NCBI GenBank assembly: GCA_016715825.1
Contig: JADJXO010000002.1
Span: 310,001 to 374,000 of the forward strand
DNA from: Nitrospira sp.
GTDB taxonomy: Bacteria > Nitrospirota > Nitrospiria > Nitrospirales > Nitrospiraceae
Direction: 5' to 3'
DNA length: 64,000 nucleotides
Within the stretch, counting starts at the first letter, position 1. Each line of letters begins with the position of its first letter. Positions 8,591 to 16,982 of the stretch are shown piece after piece. The notes beneath the pieces were generated by a model, which did not search any database, was not told the origin of the DNA, and saw only the letters and a program-made list of their open reading frames with translations. The translations under genes were made by a program, and so were the position numbers.

Positions 8591-9646
8591 ATGAAGGTTG
8601 TAAAACTTGGAAAAAGTGAGGTTGGACGAGATTGTCCTCCCTACATCATTGCTGAAATAGGATCCAATCATAATGGCGACATGAAGCTCTGTCGCAAACT
8701 AATCGATGCCGCGGCGACCGCCGGTGCTGATGCGGTGAAGTTTCAATCATGGTCGGATAAGTCTCTCATCGCAAAAGAAGAGTATGAAAACAATTCAAGC
8801 TACTCTGATAAGAAGCGTCACTTTGGATCCTTGCAAGAGATGGTAACAGCGTACCAACTTACCCCGGAACAACATGTGGAAGCCCGTGAGTACTGCCTCA
8901 ACAATGGTGTTGTGTTCTGCTCCACTCCATTTTCAAAGTCAGAAGCTGATCTGCTTGAAAAACTGGAGGTTCCTTTCTTCAAGATTGCCTCAATGGACAT
9001 CGTCAATTTACCACTCTTGTCATATGTGGCCGGCAAAGGTCGCCCCGTCGTTATTTCTACGGGGATGGCCACGATGGGGGAAATTGAAAAGGCTGTGGAA
9101 ACAGTCGTTAAAGAAGGTAACGATCAGATTATCCTTCTTCATTGCATCGCAATCTATCCTCCGGAATACGCTTCGATACACCTGAGAAATATTGAAACCC
9201 TACGGAAATCCTTCGATGTACCGGTCGGTTTTAGCGATCACTCCTTAGGCACTGCAATCCCCTTGGCCGCTATTGCGTTGGGTGCGTGTGTTATTGAAAA
9301 GCATTTCACGCTCGATCAGAAAATGGAGGGATGGGATCACGCGATCTCTGCCGATCCAGAGCAACTGAAGGTGATTGTTGATGAGGGGCAGAACGTGTTC
9401 GCGGCGTTAGGCAGTAGCCGTCGGATAGTTACTCAAGCAGAACTTGAAAAACGAAAGAAGTTCCGAAGAAGTCTTGTAGCCTCGCGCGGCCTTCCAAAGG
9501 GGCATGTGCTCACCATGTTGGATCTTGATGCCAAGCGCCCAGGCACTGGGATTGCCCCTGACGAATTGCAGTACGTATTGGGACGCAAGACCACACAGGA
9601 TCTAGAAGAAGACCAGGTCATTCACTGGGAGTACCTGACATACTGA
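8591..9646 (+). CDS. Nonulosonate synthase NeuB/LegI
   Basis: Condenses phosphoenolpyruvate with a 2,4-diacetamido-mannose-type sugar (or ManNAc) to make the 9-carbon acid. The TIM-barrel domain shows IIAEIGSNHNGD, DAVKFQSW, CSTPFS, FKIASMD, ISTGMAT and GFSDHS, with metal-binding His in LLHC and HFTLD. A C-terminal SAF (antifreeze-like) domain covers about residues 290-351 (RRSLVASRGLPKGHVLT). Length 351 is normal. A strong GAGGAGG precedes the ATG. The paralogues NeuB, LegI and PseI cannot be separated with certainty by eye; neighbours support LegI. Confidence 0.92.
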   Translation: MKVVKLGKSEVGRDCPPYIIAEIGSNHNGDMKLCRKLIDAAATAGADAVKFQSWSDKSLIAKEEYENNSSYSDKKRHFGSLQEMVTAYQLTPEQHVEAREYCLNNGVVFCSTPFSKSEADLLEKLEVPFFKIASMDIVNLPLLSYVAGKGRPVVISTGMATMGEIEKAVETVVKEGNDQIILLHCIAIYPPEYASIHLRNIETLRKSFDVPVGFSDHSLGTAIPLAAIALGACVIEKHFTLDQKMEGWDHAISADPEQLKVIVDEGQNVFAALGSSRRIVTQAELEKRKKFRRSLVASRGLPKGHVLTMLDLDAKRPGTGIAPDELQYVLGRKTTQDLEEDQVIHWEYLTY

Positions 9647-9681
9647 ATCTTTCTCATCGCTAAGAAGTCGGAAGGAACTGC

Positions 9682-11052
9682 ATGTCTTCTACAATTTACG
9701 TCGTGCATTGTATTGATACAGAAGGACCACTCTACGAGTCGGTTGACGCGACGTTTGAGCGCCTCCGGGCTATTTTCAAGCTACAACTCGAACCGAGTAT
9801 AGAAACGTTGCGCCGATTACAGGCGGGAACCCTGCCTCTCGATGGACTAGAAGCGGCTGTGAAGAAAGTCGTCAACCCACAGTTACTTGCGTATAACGAT
9901 ACATGGGATAAGGTCGATGACATGCTGATGAACTGTATGGCGGAAGACTTTCGCACCAGCATGCTGGACAGCTTTGGCGGAGGTTGGATCTATAACTGGT
10001 TCTGTGTCGACCATGTGGATTATCAAACCAATGCCCGTCGGCGAGATATCGGCTATCACAACGTTTTTGATCACTATTGCGCCATGGTTCATGAAATGAA
10101 ATCCCTCCAGGATGGCATGGGGTTTCACTATCACCCTCATCCATTCAGCGGTGAGGCGCATCATTGTGCAACCCATTGGTGGGAATCATCTGGAAGCTTA
10201 CATCAAATCCTCTCCAGACGTGTGATCGACAGAATGTGGTTCCCCGCTGTGCATCGTCCGGGCTTTCACGTCCTCAGACCAGATAGCCATTGGTTTCTTG
10301 AACAATTCATTCCTTTCGACTATTCCAATCAAGCATTCACGCCGACTGAGCAGGATAAAGCCCAGTTTGGCATTCAAGGAGGTCGTTGGGGTGATTGGCG
10401 AAGGGCACCGACGAACTGGCAACCCTATCATCCGGCACAGGACGACTATCAGACCGCAGGGTCTTGTCGTCGCTGGATTGCCCGCTGTCTCAACGTCGGA
10501 ACTCGATATAAGTTGATAGGGGAATTAGATGTGCGCCAAGCATTCGAAGAAGCCAGACAAGGTAAGCCGGTGGTGCTTGCGTTTACCAATCACGACTTTC
10601 GGGATATGCGTCCCGATGTGAATGAAGTCCGTCGCCTCCTGTTGGGTGTTTCTAGAGAGTTCCCCGACGTCCGATTTAAGTTTGCCGAAGCGGTGAGTGC
10701 CATGCGGGATGCGTTAAAACTACCCGAACAACCAGCTTGTGAACTGGATATGTCACTGAAGACCGTAGACGACTCAACCCACGTCTTAGAGATACGATCG
10801 TCTACTCCGACATTCGGTCCACAGCCTTGGCTGGCGCTAAAAACGGCATCCGGGACATACCATCATGATAACTGTGACATCGAAGAACCATTTTATCGAT
10901 GGCAATATGTGTTCGATAAGGAAACATTCCCTCTGCACGCGTTAAGCGCCATTGGCGTCGCTACGAATAATGCGATCGGGGTAACCACGGTCGCTGTCAT
11001 GGACCCGATGACCGGAAAAAGCGTCAGGCGGTTCTGGAATATGTCCCACTGA
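9682..11052 (+). CDS. Unassigned deacetylase-like protein of the nonulosonate locus
   Basis: I do not recognise a named family. The 456-residue protein has no signal peptide or membrane span. Motif order recalls NodB-type polysaccharide deacetylases: an N-terminal CIDTEGP (residues 10-16, in place of TFDD), GFHYHPHPF (147-155, a His cluster that could bind metal), HRPGFHVLRPDSHW (191-204, in place of RxPY) and FTNHDFRDM (301-309, in place of the terminal HD motif). The last ~110 residues look like a separate beta-rich domain. It starts after GGAAGGAACTGC and lies directly behind the synthase. I infer a cytoplasmic metal-dependent hydrolase acting on a nonulosonate or its precursor; this is untested. 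Confidence 0.6.
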   Translation: MSSTIYVVHCIDTEGPLYESVDATFERLRAIFKLQLEPSIETLRRLQAGTLPLDGLEAAVKKVVNPQLLAYNDTWDKVDDMLMNCMAEDFRTSMLDSFGGGWIYNWFCVDHVDYQTNARRRDIGYHNVFDHYCAMVHEMKSLQDGMGFHYHPHPFSGEAHHCATHWWESSGSLHQILSRRVIDRMWFPAVHRPGFHVLRPDSHWFLEQFIPFDYSNQAFTPTEQDKAQFGIQGGRWGDWRRAPTNWQPYHPAQDDYQTAGSCRRWIARCLNVGTRYKLIGELDVRQAFEEARQGKPVVLAFTNHDFRDMRPDVNEVRRLLLGVSREFPDVRFKFAEAVSAMRDALKLPEQPACELDMSLKTVDDSTHVLEIRSSTPTFGPQPWLALKTASGTYHHDNCDIEEPFYRWQYVFDKETFPLHALSAIGVATNNAIGVTTVAVMDPMTGKSVRRFWNMSH

Positions 11053-11188
11053 CTCCATCAGTCCTCAGCCTCATTGTCTTCTCTATCATCGGATGCGGGT
11101 GAACGGGAATCAATCTGCTGTGGCTGTCCAAGTTTTACCTGGCTAGAGTTCTTCCTCATCCAATTCTATTTGTCCTCGAGGCCTGCGC

Positions 11189-12616
11189 ATGCTGACAAGA
11201 AATTATGAGCGTCTCAATAGCGCAATTGTCGACACGAAGGCTACCCTTGCAGAAGCGATGGCGCAGTTAGACCGTGCAGGGACTCGAGCATTAATCGTTT
11301 GTACAGGTGGAAGGAAGCTTTACGGAATCTTGACAGACGGCGATTTCCGCCGAGCGTTGATTCGTCTCACTGATTTGAATGTTCCGTGTGGTGAAATTGC
11401 CAATAGGGAACCAATCGTCACCAAGGTTCCATTGTTGCCGATTGAAGCCTTACGCATTCTCAATCAACACGATATCGATCATCTGCCGGTCCTGAACAAC
11501 AAAGGCGAAATCATTGATTTCTTGCTTCGTAGTGATATTGGAGTAGAGGAAGAGCTGATCGCCAGATCTGTGCGACGGCTTGATAGTGTGACCATTCGAC
11601 CTAGTGCCTCGATAACCGACGCGATGGCACAGCTGGATAAAGCAGGAACGGGCGCACTGATCCTTTGTTCAACAGGTACTAAGCTCCAGGGCCTCCTAAC
11701 AGATGGTGACATCCGCAGGGCCATGCTCCGTGGAATTGCGCTCGACAGCTCCTGCGATTGTATTGCCAATGTGAGCCCTTCAACGGTCCAGGGGCCGATT
11801 TCTGCCACTGTCGCGCTTCAACTCATGAATGAGCGCGATATTCACCAGCTGCCGGTTGTTGATTCTGACGGTAACGTTGTTGAATTAATTCTGCGAAAGG
11901 ATATTGTAGCCGAAGCCAAGTCAGGGCTCTCGGCCGCGATTATGGCAGGGGGGTATGGGAAACGGCTGCTTCCTTTGACGGCGCATGTGCCGAAACCGAT
12001 GTTGCCTGTGGGGGATCGACCACTCCTGGAACGAACCATCGAACAGTTACGTCGGTCAGGAATTCGAGAAATCAGTTTGATCACACACTATTTGGCAGAC
12101 AGCATCGAACAACATTTTGGAGACGGCCGATCGTTCGGGGTGAGGTTGAGCTATGTTCAGGAAGATAATCCCTTAGGAACAGCCGGCGGACTGAGACTCA
12201 TGAAACCGCCTGTGCGCCCGTTTGTGGTCATTAATGGAGATATTCTGACAGGGCTCTCCTTTGATACGATGCATGATTACCATCGAAAGAGCGGCTCACT
12301 AATTACCGTGGGGGTGAGAAAGTATGAAATGAAGGTCCCCTACGGGATTGTTGAATGCGGCGAGGCCGGAGTGACGGCGCTAAAGGAAAAGCCGTCCTTC
12401 ACGTTCTTCGTGAACGCCGGGATCTATTTACTTGAACCTTCTGCATGCGAGTATGTCCCGGAGGGACAATATTTTAATATGACCGATCTGATACAGAAAC
12501 TAGTGGACTTGAAAATGCCCGTCGCAAGCTTTCCGATCATGGAGTATTGGCTGGATGTAGGGCAGCATGCTGATTATCAAAAGGCTCAGGAAGACTTCTG
12601 TAAAGGGATCATCTGA
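11189..12616 (+). CDS. PtmE-like sugar-1-phosphate nucleotidyltransferase with four CBS motifs
   Basis: Two Bateman modules (four CBS motifs, about residues 13-240) are fused to a nucleotidyltransferase domain starting at SAAIMAGGYGKRL (248-260) with PKPMLPV and VVINGDIL. Campylobacter PtmE, a GlcN-1-P guanylyltransferase of the GDP-route legionaminic pathway, has the same CBS-plus-transferase design, so supplying the nucleotide sugar to LegB is the likely role. Odd point: residues 13-60 and 135-182 are near copies (AEAMAQLDRAGTRALIV vs TDAMAQLDKAGTGALIL; LTDGDFRRAL vs LTDGDIRRAM), so one CBS pair has been duplicated in tandem. CBS pairs bind adenine nucleotides, which suggests energy-state control. 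Confidence 0.85.
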   Translation: MLTRNYERLNSAIVDTKATLAEAMAQLDRAGTRALIVCTGGRKLYGILTDGDFRRALIRLTDLNVPCGEIANREPIVTKVPLLPIEALRILNQHDIDHLPVLNNKGEIIDFLLRSDIGVEEELIARSVRRLDSVTIRPSASITDAMAQLDKAGTGALILCSTGTKLQGLLTDGDIRRAMLRGIALDSSCDCIANVSPSTVQGPISATVALQLMNERDIHQLPVVDSDGNVVELILRKDIVAEAKSGLSAAIMAGGYGKRLLPLTAHVPKPMLPVGDRPLLERTIEQLRRSGIREISLITHYLADSIEQHFGDGRSFGVRLSYVQEDNPLGTAGGLRLMKPPVRPFVVINGDILTGLSFDTMHDYHRKSGSLITVGVRKYEMKVPYGIVECGEAGVTALKEKPSFTFFVNAGIYLLEPSACEYVPEGQYFNMTDLIQKLVDLKMPVASFPIMEYWLDVGQHADYQKAQEDFCKGII

Positions 12617-12662
12617 ATCTCTTCTTTATGGTCTCAGCCGGGTGAGTGGGTTTTAGGAACCA

Positions 12663-13958
12663 ATGGATTCGACACTCAACTATGATGATTGTGGTAAGTG
12701 GATGCATGAATTGGCGGCGACGCTGTTCCCCATTTGCCGAAGTATCACGGGAGATGGTGTACGTCAGACCTTGGGTATTCTCCAAAAGCATGTTCCGATT
12801 GTCGTTCATGAGGTTCCGTCGGGTACTAAGGTGTTTGACTGGACCGTCCCAAAAGAATGGAACATTCGAGATGCTTACGTCTTAGACGCAAACGGAAAGA
12901 GAGTTATAGATTTTCAGGACAACAACCTCCATGTGGTCGGATACTCTACTCCGGTGAATAAGACCATGTCACTTGGAGAACTTCAGCAGCATCTCTATTC
13001 ATTGGAAGATCAGCCGGATGCCATTCCGTATATTACGTCCTACTATGAACAGCGGTGGGGATTTTGTCTTCAGCATAACCTGCGGCAAACGCTGAAAGAG
13101 GGCCTCTATAGGGTGTGCATAGATAGTGAGCTGAAAGACGGTCATCTGACGTATGCGGAGCTGATCATTCCGGGAAAATCAGATCAGGAGATATTCCTCT
13201 CGACCTATATGTGTCATCCTTCAATGGCGAACAATGAACTATCAGGACCTGTCGTCACGACGATGCTGGCAAAGTGGATTGCAAGCACACCACGTCGATA
13301 CACGTACCGGATCGTCTTCATCCCTGAGACGATCGGAGCCATTACCTACTTGAGCCGCAATCTCGACCGAATGAAGGAGAAGATCATTGCAGGGTTTAAC
13401 GTAACCTGCATTGGCGATGACCGAGCCTATTCATATCTTCCGTCCCGTCATGGCAATACACTTGCTGACAAGGTTGCGCTCAATATCCTTGGCTCCAAAC
13501 ACCAAAACTTTACCCGCTATTCGTATTTGGATCGAGGCAGTGATGAGCGGCAGTACTGTAGTCCGGGTGTTGATCTTCCTGTAGTCTCTGTTATGCGATC
13601 AAAATATCGAGAATACCCAGAATATCATACCTCACTTGACAATATGCAGTTTGTGACACCCTCCGGCCTCCAAGGAGGGTTTTCGGTGCTAAGGGATTGT
13701 CTCGAGCTACTTGAATGTAACAGGATCTATCGTGCGACCTGCCTTGGTGAGCCGCAACTTGGGAGACGGGGGCTGTTTCCAACGCTCAGCAGGAAAGATC
13801 GGCATCAAGTGGTCGCTGATACGTTAAATGTTCTAGCCTATGCCGATGGCCAGCACGATCTTGTCGATATGAGTATGAAAACCCATATCCCGTTCTCCCG
13901 TTTGCTCCCTCTCACTGCTAAACTAGTCGAGGGCGGTCTTCTCTCAGAAGTTAGTTAG
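12663..13958 (+). CDS. DUF4910 aminopeptidase-like protein
   Basis: Member of the DUF2172/DUF4910 family: an aminopeptidase-like domain of the M28 fold with a C-terminal winged-helix segment (about residues 370-431). Candidate metal ligands are His185 in YMCHPSMANNELSGP, with Asn190/191 and Glu192 nearby, Glu222 in PETIGA and His322 in YHTSLD. No signal peptide, so it is cytoplasmic. The family recurs in nonulosonate and other polysaccharide loci with no settled biochemical role; amide cleavage of an N-acyl sugar or a peptide-like substituent is an inference. A good TAGGAACCA precedes the ATG, 46 bases after the PtmE-like gene. Confidence 0.82.
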   Translation: MDSTLNYDDCGKWMHELAATLFPICRSITGDGVRQTLGILQKHVPIVVHEVPSGTKVFDWTVPKEWNIRDAYVLDANGKRVIDFQDNNLHVVGYSTPVNKTMSLGELQQHLYSLEDQPDAIPYITSYYEQRWGFCLQHNLRQTLKEGLYRVCIDSELKDGHLTYAELIIPGKSDQEIFLSTYMCHPSMANNELSGPVVTTMLAKWIASTPRRYTYRIVFIPETIGAITYLSRNLDRMKEKIIAGFNVTCIGDDRAYSYLPSRHGNTLADKVALNILGSKHQNFTRYSYLDRGSDERQYCSPGVDLPVVSVMRSKYREYPEYHTSLDNMQFVTPSGLQGGFSVLRDCLELLECNRIYRATCLGEPQLGRRGLFPTLSRKDRHQVVADTLNVLAYADGQHDLVDMSMKTHIPFSRLLPLTAKLVEGGLLSEVS

Positions 13959-14187
13959 TGGAGCCTGCTGAAGTAAGACACATCCCGATCTTAGTACTCC
14001 TCCACGCCGAAGGGTTCCCGCGATTGACATATGGGCTATTCCAGATCTGTTCTTCGCAATACTATCTCCATGGGAAGCTCTCTTGATTCGTCGTGCATGT
14101 ACGAGACCTGGTCGCAGAAAGAAATCTTTATTTTGAGACACTGCCGCTTGATAGAGGTTCGAAGAGAAAGAGAGTGAGGTCTGGCGC

Positions 14188-15738
14188 ATGAGCCTTGGTC
14201 GACAGACGTTCAAACATGCTGCCATCTATAGCGTCGCGAATGTCTTGGGAAGTCTTGCCAGCTTCCTTCTGCTTCCCTTCTACGCGCACCTTTTTGGAGC
14301 TGAAGGCTATGGGGTGATGGCTCTGATTGATACGAGTCTTGGGATGTTTACGGTCCTTCTAGCAGGTGGATTACAACTGGCAATTATTCGTATCTACCAC
14401 GAGGAAGAAGAGTCCTTTCGAAAAAGCCTTTCGATCGGTACAGGTATCCGACTGGTCTGGTGCCTTGCTTTTCTCATTACAGTTATTCCAACTATTGCCA
14501 GCCGACCTCTCAGTGAGCTTTTGTTTGGAACTGAGGAACATTCTTCTTTAATCATCCTTGCATTAGCAACTTTCGTGGTTGATGTTGCTGGCCAAAGCGC
14601 GAGTACGGCCCAGATCATCAAGCAGCAGTCGGTACTCTTCTCTGCGATTGGTCTTGGAAGACTACTTGTCGGGTTGTCCTTGAATATTTGGCTCGTTGTC
14701 GTCTTGCAGGTAGGCCTGATTGGTTTCTTCTTATCATCGTTCATAACTGCCGTTCTGAATGCGGCTGTCTTCCATTTTGCGGCGATTAGAGAACATGGAT
14801 TTGGATTTGATCGGCACATTGCCCGAAAACTTGTGGCATTTCAGCTACCATTGATGCCAGGCGAGATGGTCGGGTTTCTAGGCAGGCAGGCTGATCGAGT
14901 TTTGGTTCGTGCCCTGGTAGGTCTCGAAGGGGTGGGAATTCTTGAAATGGGATACAAATTCCCTCCTCTCTTGAATCTTTTCATCGGTATTCCGTTTCGA
15001 AGAGCGTGGAACACAAAGAGCATGGAAATAGCGGATCAGGTTGATGGTCCAGCGGCCATCGCATCAATGTTCACACGATTTCTCTATTTAAATATGTTCG
15101 CGGGGCTTCTGCTCGCGCTAACGGTCCAGGATATTCTCAAGATAATGACACCTCCTGAATTTTGGCCGGCGAGCCGCATCGCTCAGATCGAAATTGTGAC
15201 CACTATTTTGACAGCCTGTGGTACCTACTTGTCATTTGGCGTGTTATATCGAAAACAAACCAAAGTACTGTCCGTTGCTAGAATTACTTTGGTCCCGATC
15301 AAGCTGCTTCTTGGGTGGCTATTTATTATGCAATGGGGCTTGGCCGGAGCCGCCTTGTCCGCATTGATTGTCGAGCTTACCTGGCTAGGATGGGTTGCAC
15401 CAAAAGGACATTCGTTGTACCCCCTTCCACTGGAGTACAAAAAAATTGTAACAATCGTTCTCTATGCGGCAGGTTTGTTTGTCCTGCTCAATGGGGCCAC
15501 CTATGAGGCTTTGAGTCCGATCGCAGCAGAGGTGATGTCGGGCATTGTCCAGTTCGTACCATTAATGCCGATTGAAGACTGGACGGCAGGGAAAGTCATT
15601 GAGATCCTTCAAGATCGACAGGAATACGTCATATCATTTATCTTTAATTGCTTCTTGAGCTTATCCTTCCTGGCCTTATTCCCGCTTGTGAATGCAGGTT
15701 CTATATTGAAACGGGATCAAGCAGCCGGTGTTGCTTAG
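14188..15738 (+). CDS. Wzx-type polysaccharide flippase
   Basis: MOP-superfamily flippase of about 516 residues, hydrophobic throughout with about 12-14 predicted membrane helices. The start SLGRQTFKHAAIYSVANVLGSL is typical of polysaccharide biosynthesis/MATE-like exporters. It should move the undecaprenyl-linked repeat unit across the inner membrane for the Wzy-type polymerase further downstream. GAGTGAGGTC precedes the ATG. The 229 bases before it contain no gene I can support. The gene is convergent with the next one. Confidence 0.88.
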   Translation: MSLGRQTFKHAAIYSVANVLGSLASFLLLPFYAHLFGAEGYGVMALIDTSLGMFTVLLAGGLQLAIIRIYHEEEESFRKSLSIGTGIRLVWCLAFLITVIPTIASRPLSELLFGTEEHSSLIILALATFVVDVAGQSASTAQIIKQQSVLFSAIGLGRLLVGLSLNIWLVVVLQVGLIGFFLSSFITAVLNAAVFHFAAIREHGFGFDRHIARKLVAFQLPLMPGEMVGFLGRQADRVLVRALVGLEGVGILEMGYKFPPLLNLFIGIPFRRAWNTKSMEIADQVDGPAAIASMFTRFLYLNMFAGLLLALTVQDILKIMTPPEFWPASRIAQIEIVTTILTACGTYLSFGVLYRKQTKVLSVARITLVPIKLLLGWLFIMQWGLAGAALSALIVELTWLGWVAPKGHSLYPLPLEYKKIVTIVLYAAGLFVLLNGATYEALSPIAAEVMSGIVQFVPLMPIEDWTAGKVIEILQDRQEYVISFIFNCFLSLSFLALFPLVNAGSILKRDQAAGVA

Positions 15739-15799
15739 GCATGAGATAGATTGAATGACCTCTCGCACAAAGATTTGCTCCCTAAGCTGCCCGGAGGAT

Positions 15800-16876
15800 C
15801 TAGATCTTTATCACGATGCCTTTTCGTGACAGCCACCAGGCGATGCTAGCCGATATTGCAATGAGTATCAGGCTCATCAGGAGAGATGCCAATTGTGCGT
15901 GCCCAAGTCCAGCTGTGCCAACCATCCATCCATAGTGCCAGATGGAGATCCAGCTACCTGATGCCTGCTGCATCCCAATGGTATGACCCGCCAAATAGAG
16001 CATCGCGCTCACGACATACAACAGAAGAGGGTTTTCCCCCAATGCAATTAGTAGTGCACATCCTGCATTGCCGAGATGCCTACTTGGAACCACGCTCAAC
16101 AGGGCATATAGGAGCGTGGCCACGCCGGCAGAAAGTAAACAAGCTGTCACGTTCAATTGCTGGAAAAAGAATGGTAGAGATGGATTGAGGGTGACACTCG
16201 CGAGAACAAGTACTGACCCGAGTATCGTCAAGAAGCGGTTTCTTTGAACCTTACGATCGGGTCGGACAAAGAACCCGGCGAGCGACCCAGCAAGGATAAG
16301 ACTCACACCAGGAATGAGCGTCATAAGAGTTCGTCGATATGTCGGATCACAAGGCGGGAGATCCAATCCATTGAGATAGAGCTGATAGCCGAGACATGTC
16401 GCCATCAGGAGGCTGAATTGGCCTCTCCAGTCTGTAAAAAGCACCATTGGGGCTGCGAATAGGTAGGAAAGAGCGATTCTCTGAAAAATCCCCAACAGTC
16501 GTGATTCAGACAAGCAAGCAAAACGCCCAGGTGAGTCAAGGCAAGTCGAAGCATCGAGTGCAATTCCCACTGCATACAACGCCGCACTTCGTAGCAGAAT
16601 ATGCTTGAGTAGCTGATATTTTGTAGCACCTTTAGCGAGTCTGGAAGAAATCGACAGTGAAAGTGAAAGGCCAATCATCCAAAAAAAGGTTGGCACAACC
16701 AAGTCCGCAATGCTCAGCCCGCAGCCAAAAGTCTGTATCAGAGAGGGAAAGCTCTGCTTGAGATTGCCATGGTAGCTCGTAATGATCATCAAGACGATGA
16801 TCATGCCGCGAAGGAGATCTAATGCTGGAATTCGGTTCGCCAGAGCATTCACCTCCGTGCCTGGATAAAACGCCAT
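15800..16876 (-). CDS. Membrane acyltransferase, NagX / HGSNAT-like
   Basis: Multi-pass membrane protein (about 10 helices, 358 residues) with the N-terminal ANRIPALDLLRGMIIVLMII signature of the DUF1624/DUF5009 and heparan-alpha-glucosaminide N-acetyltransferase group. Such proteins carry acetyl from acetyl-CoA across the membrane to an amino sugar. The open frame runs up to 17257, but the extension has low-complexity, non-homologous sequence and would overlap the divergent gene at 16983, so I start at the ATG at 16876. It lies opposite in strand to its neighbours and could decorate the polymer outside the cytoplasm. Confidence 0.75.
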   Translation of the reverse strand: MAFYPGTEVNALANRIPALDLLRGMIIVLMIITSYHGNLKQSFPSLIQTFGCGLSIADLVVPTFFWMIGLSLSLSISSRLAKGATKYQLLKHILLRSAALYAVGIALDASTCLDSPGRFACLSESRLLGIFQRIALSYLFAAPMVLFTDWRGQFSLLMATCLGYQLYLNGLDLPPCDPTYRRTLMTLIPGVSLILAGSLAGFFVRPDRKVQRNRFLTILGSVLVLASVTLNPSLPFFFQQLNVTACLLSAGVATLLYALLSVVPSRHLGNAGCALLIALGENPLLLYVVSAMLYLAGHTIGMQQASGSWISIWHYGWMVGTAGLGHAQLASLLMSLILIAISASIAWWLSRKGIVIKI

Positions 16877-16982
16877 GGAACACGCAACAGGGTGGCATGA
16901 CACTTCAATACACGGCTGAAGATGGTCGACAACGTAAGCTGAACCATACTCGGCGGTCTCAAGGCAGGTAAGGAATCGAGGA

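Noticed and set aside
13959..14187. Possible small gene before wzx
   Set aside because: A short hydrophobic reading without start, ribosome-binding site or recognisable family; I treat it as the upstream region of wzx.
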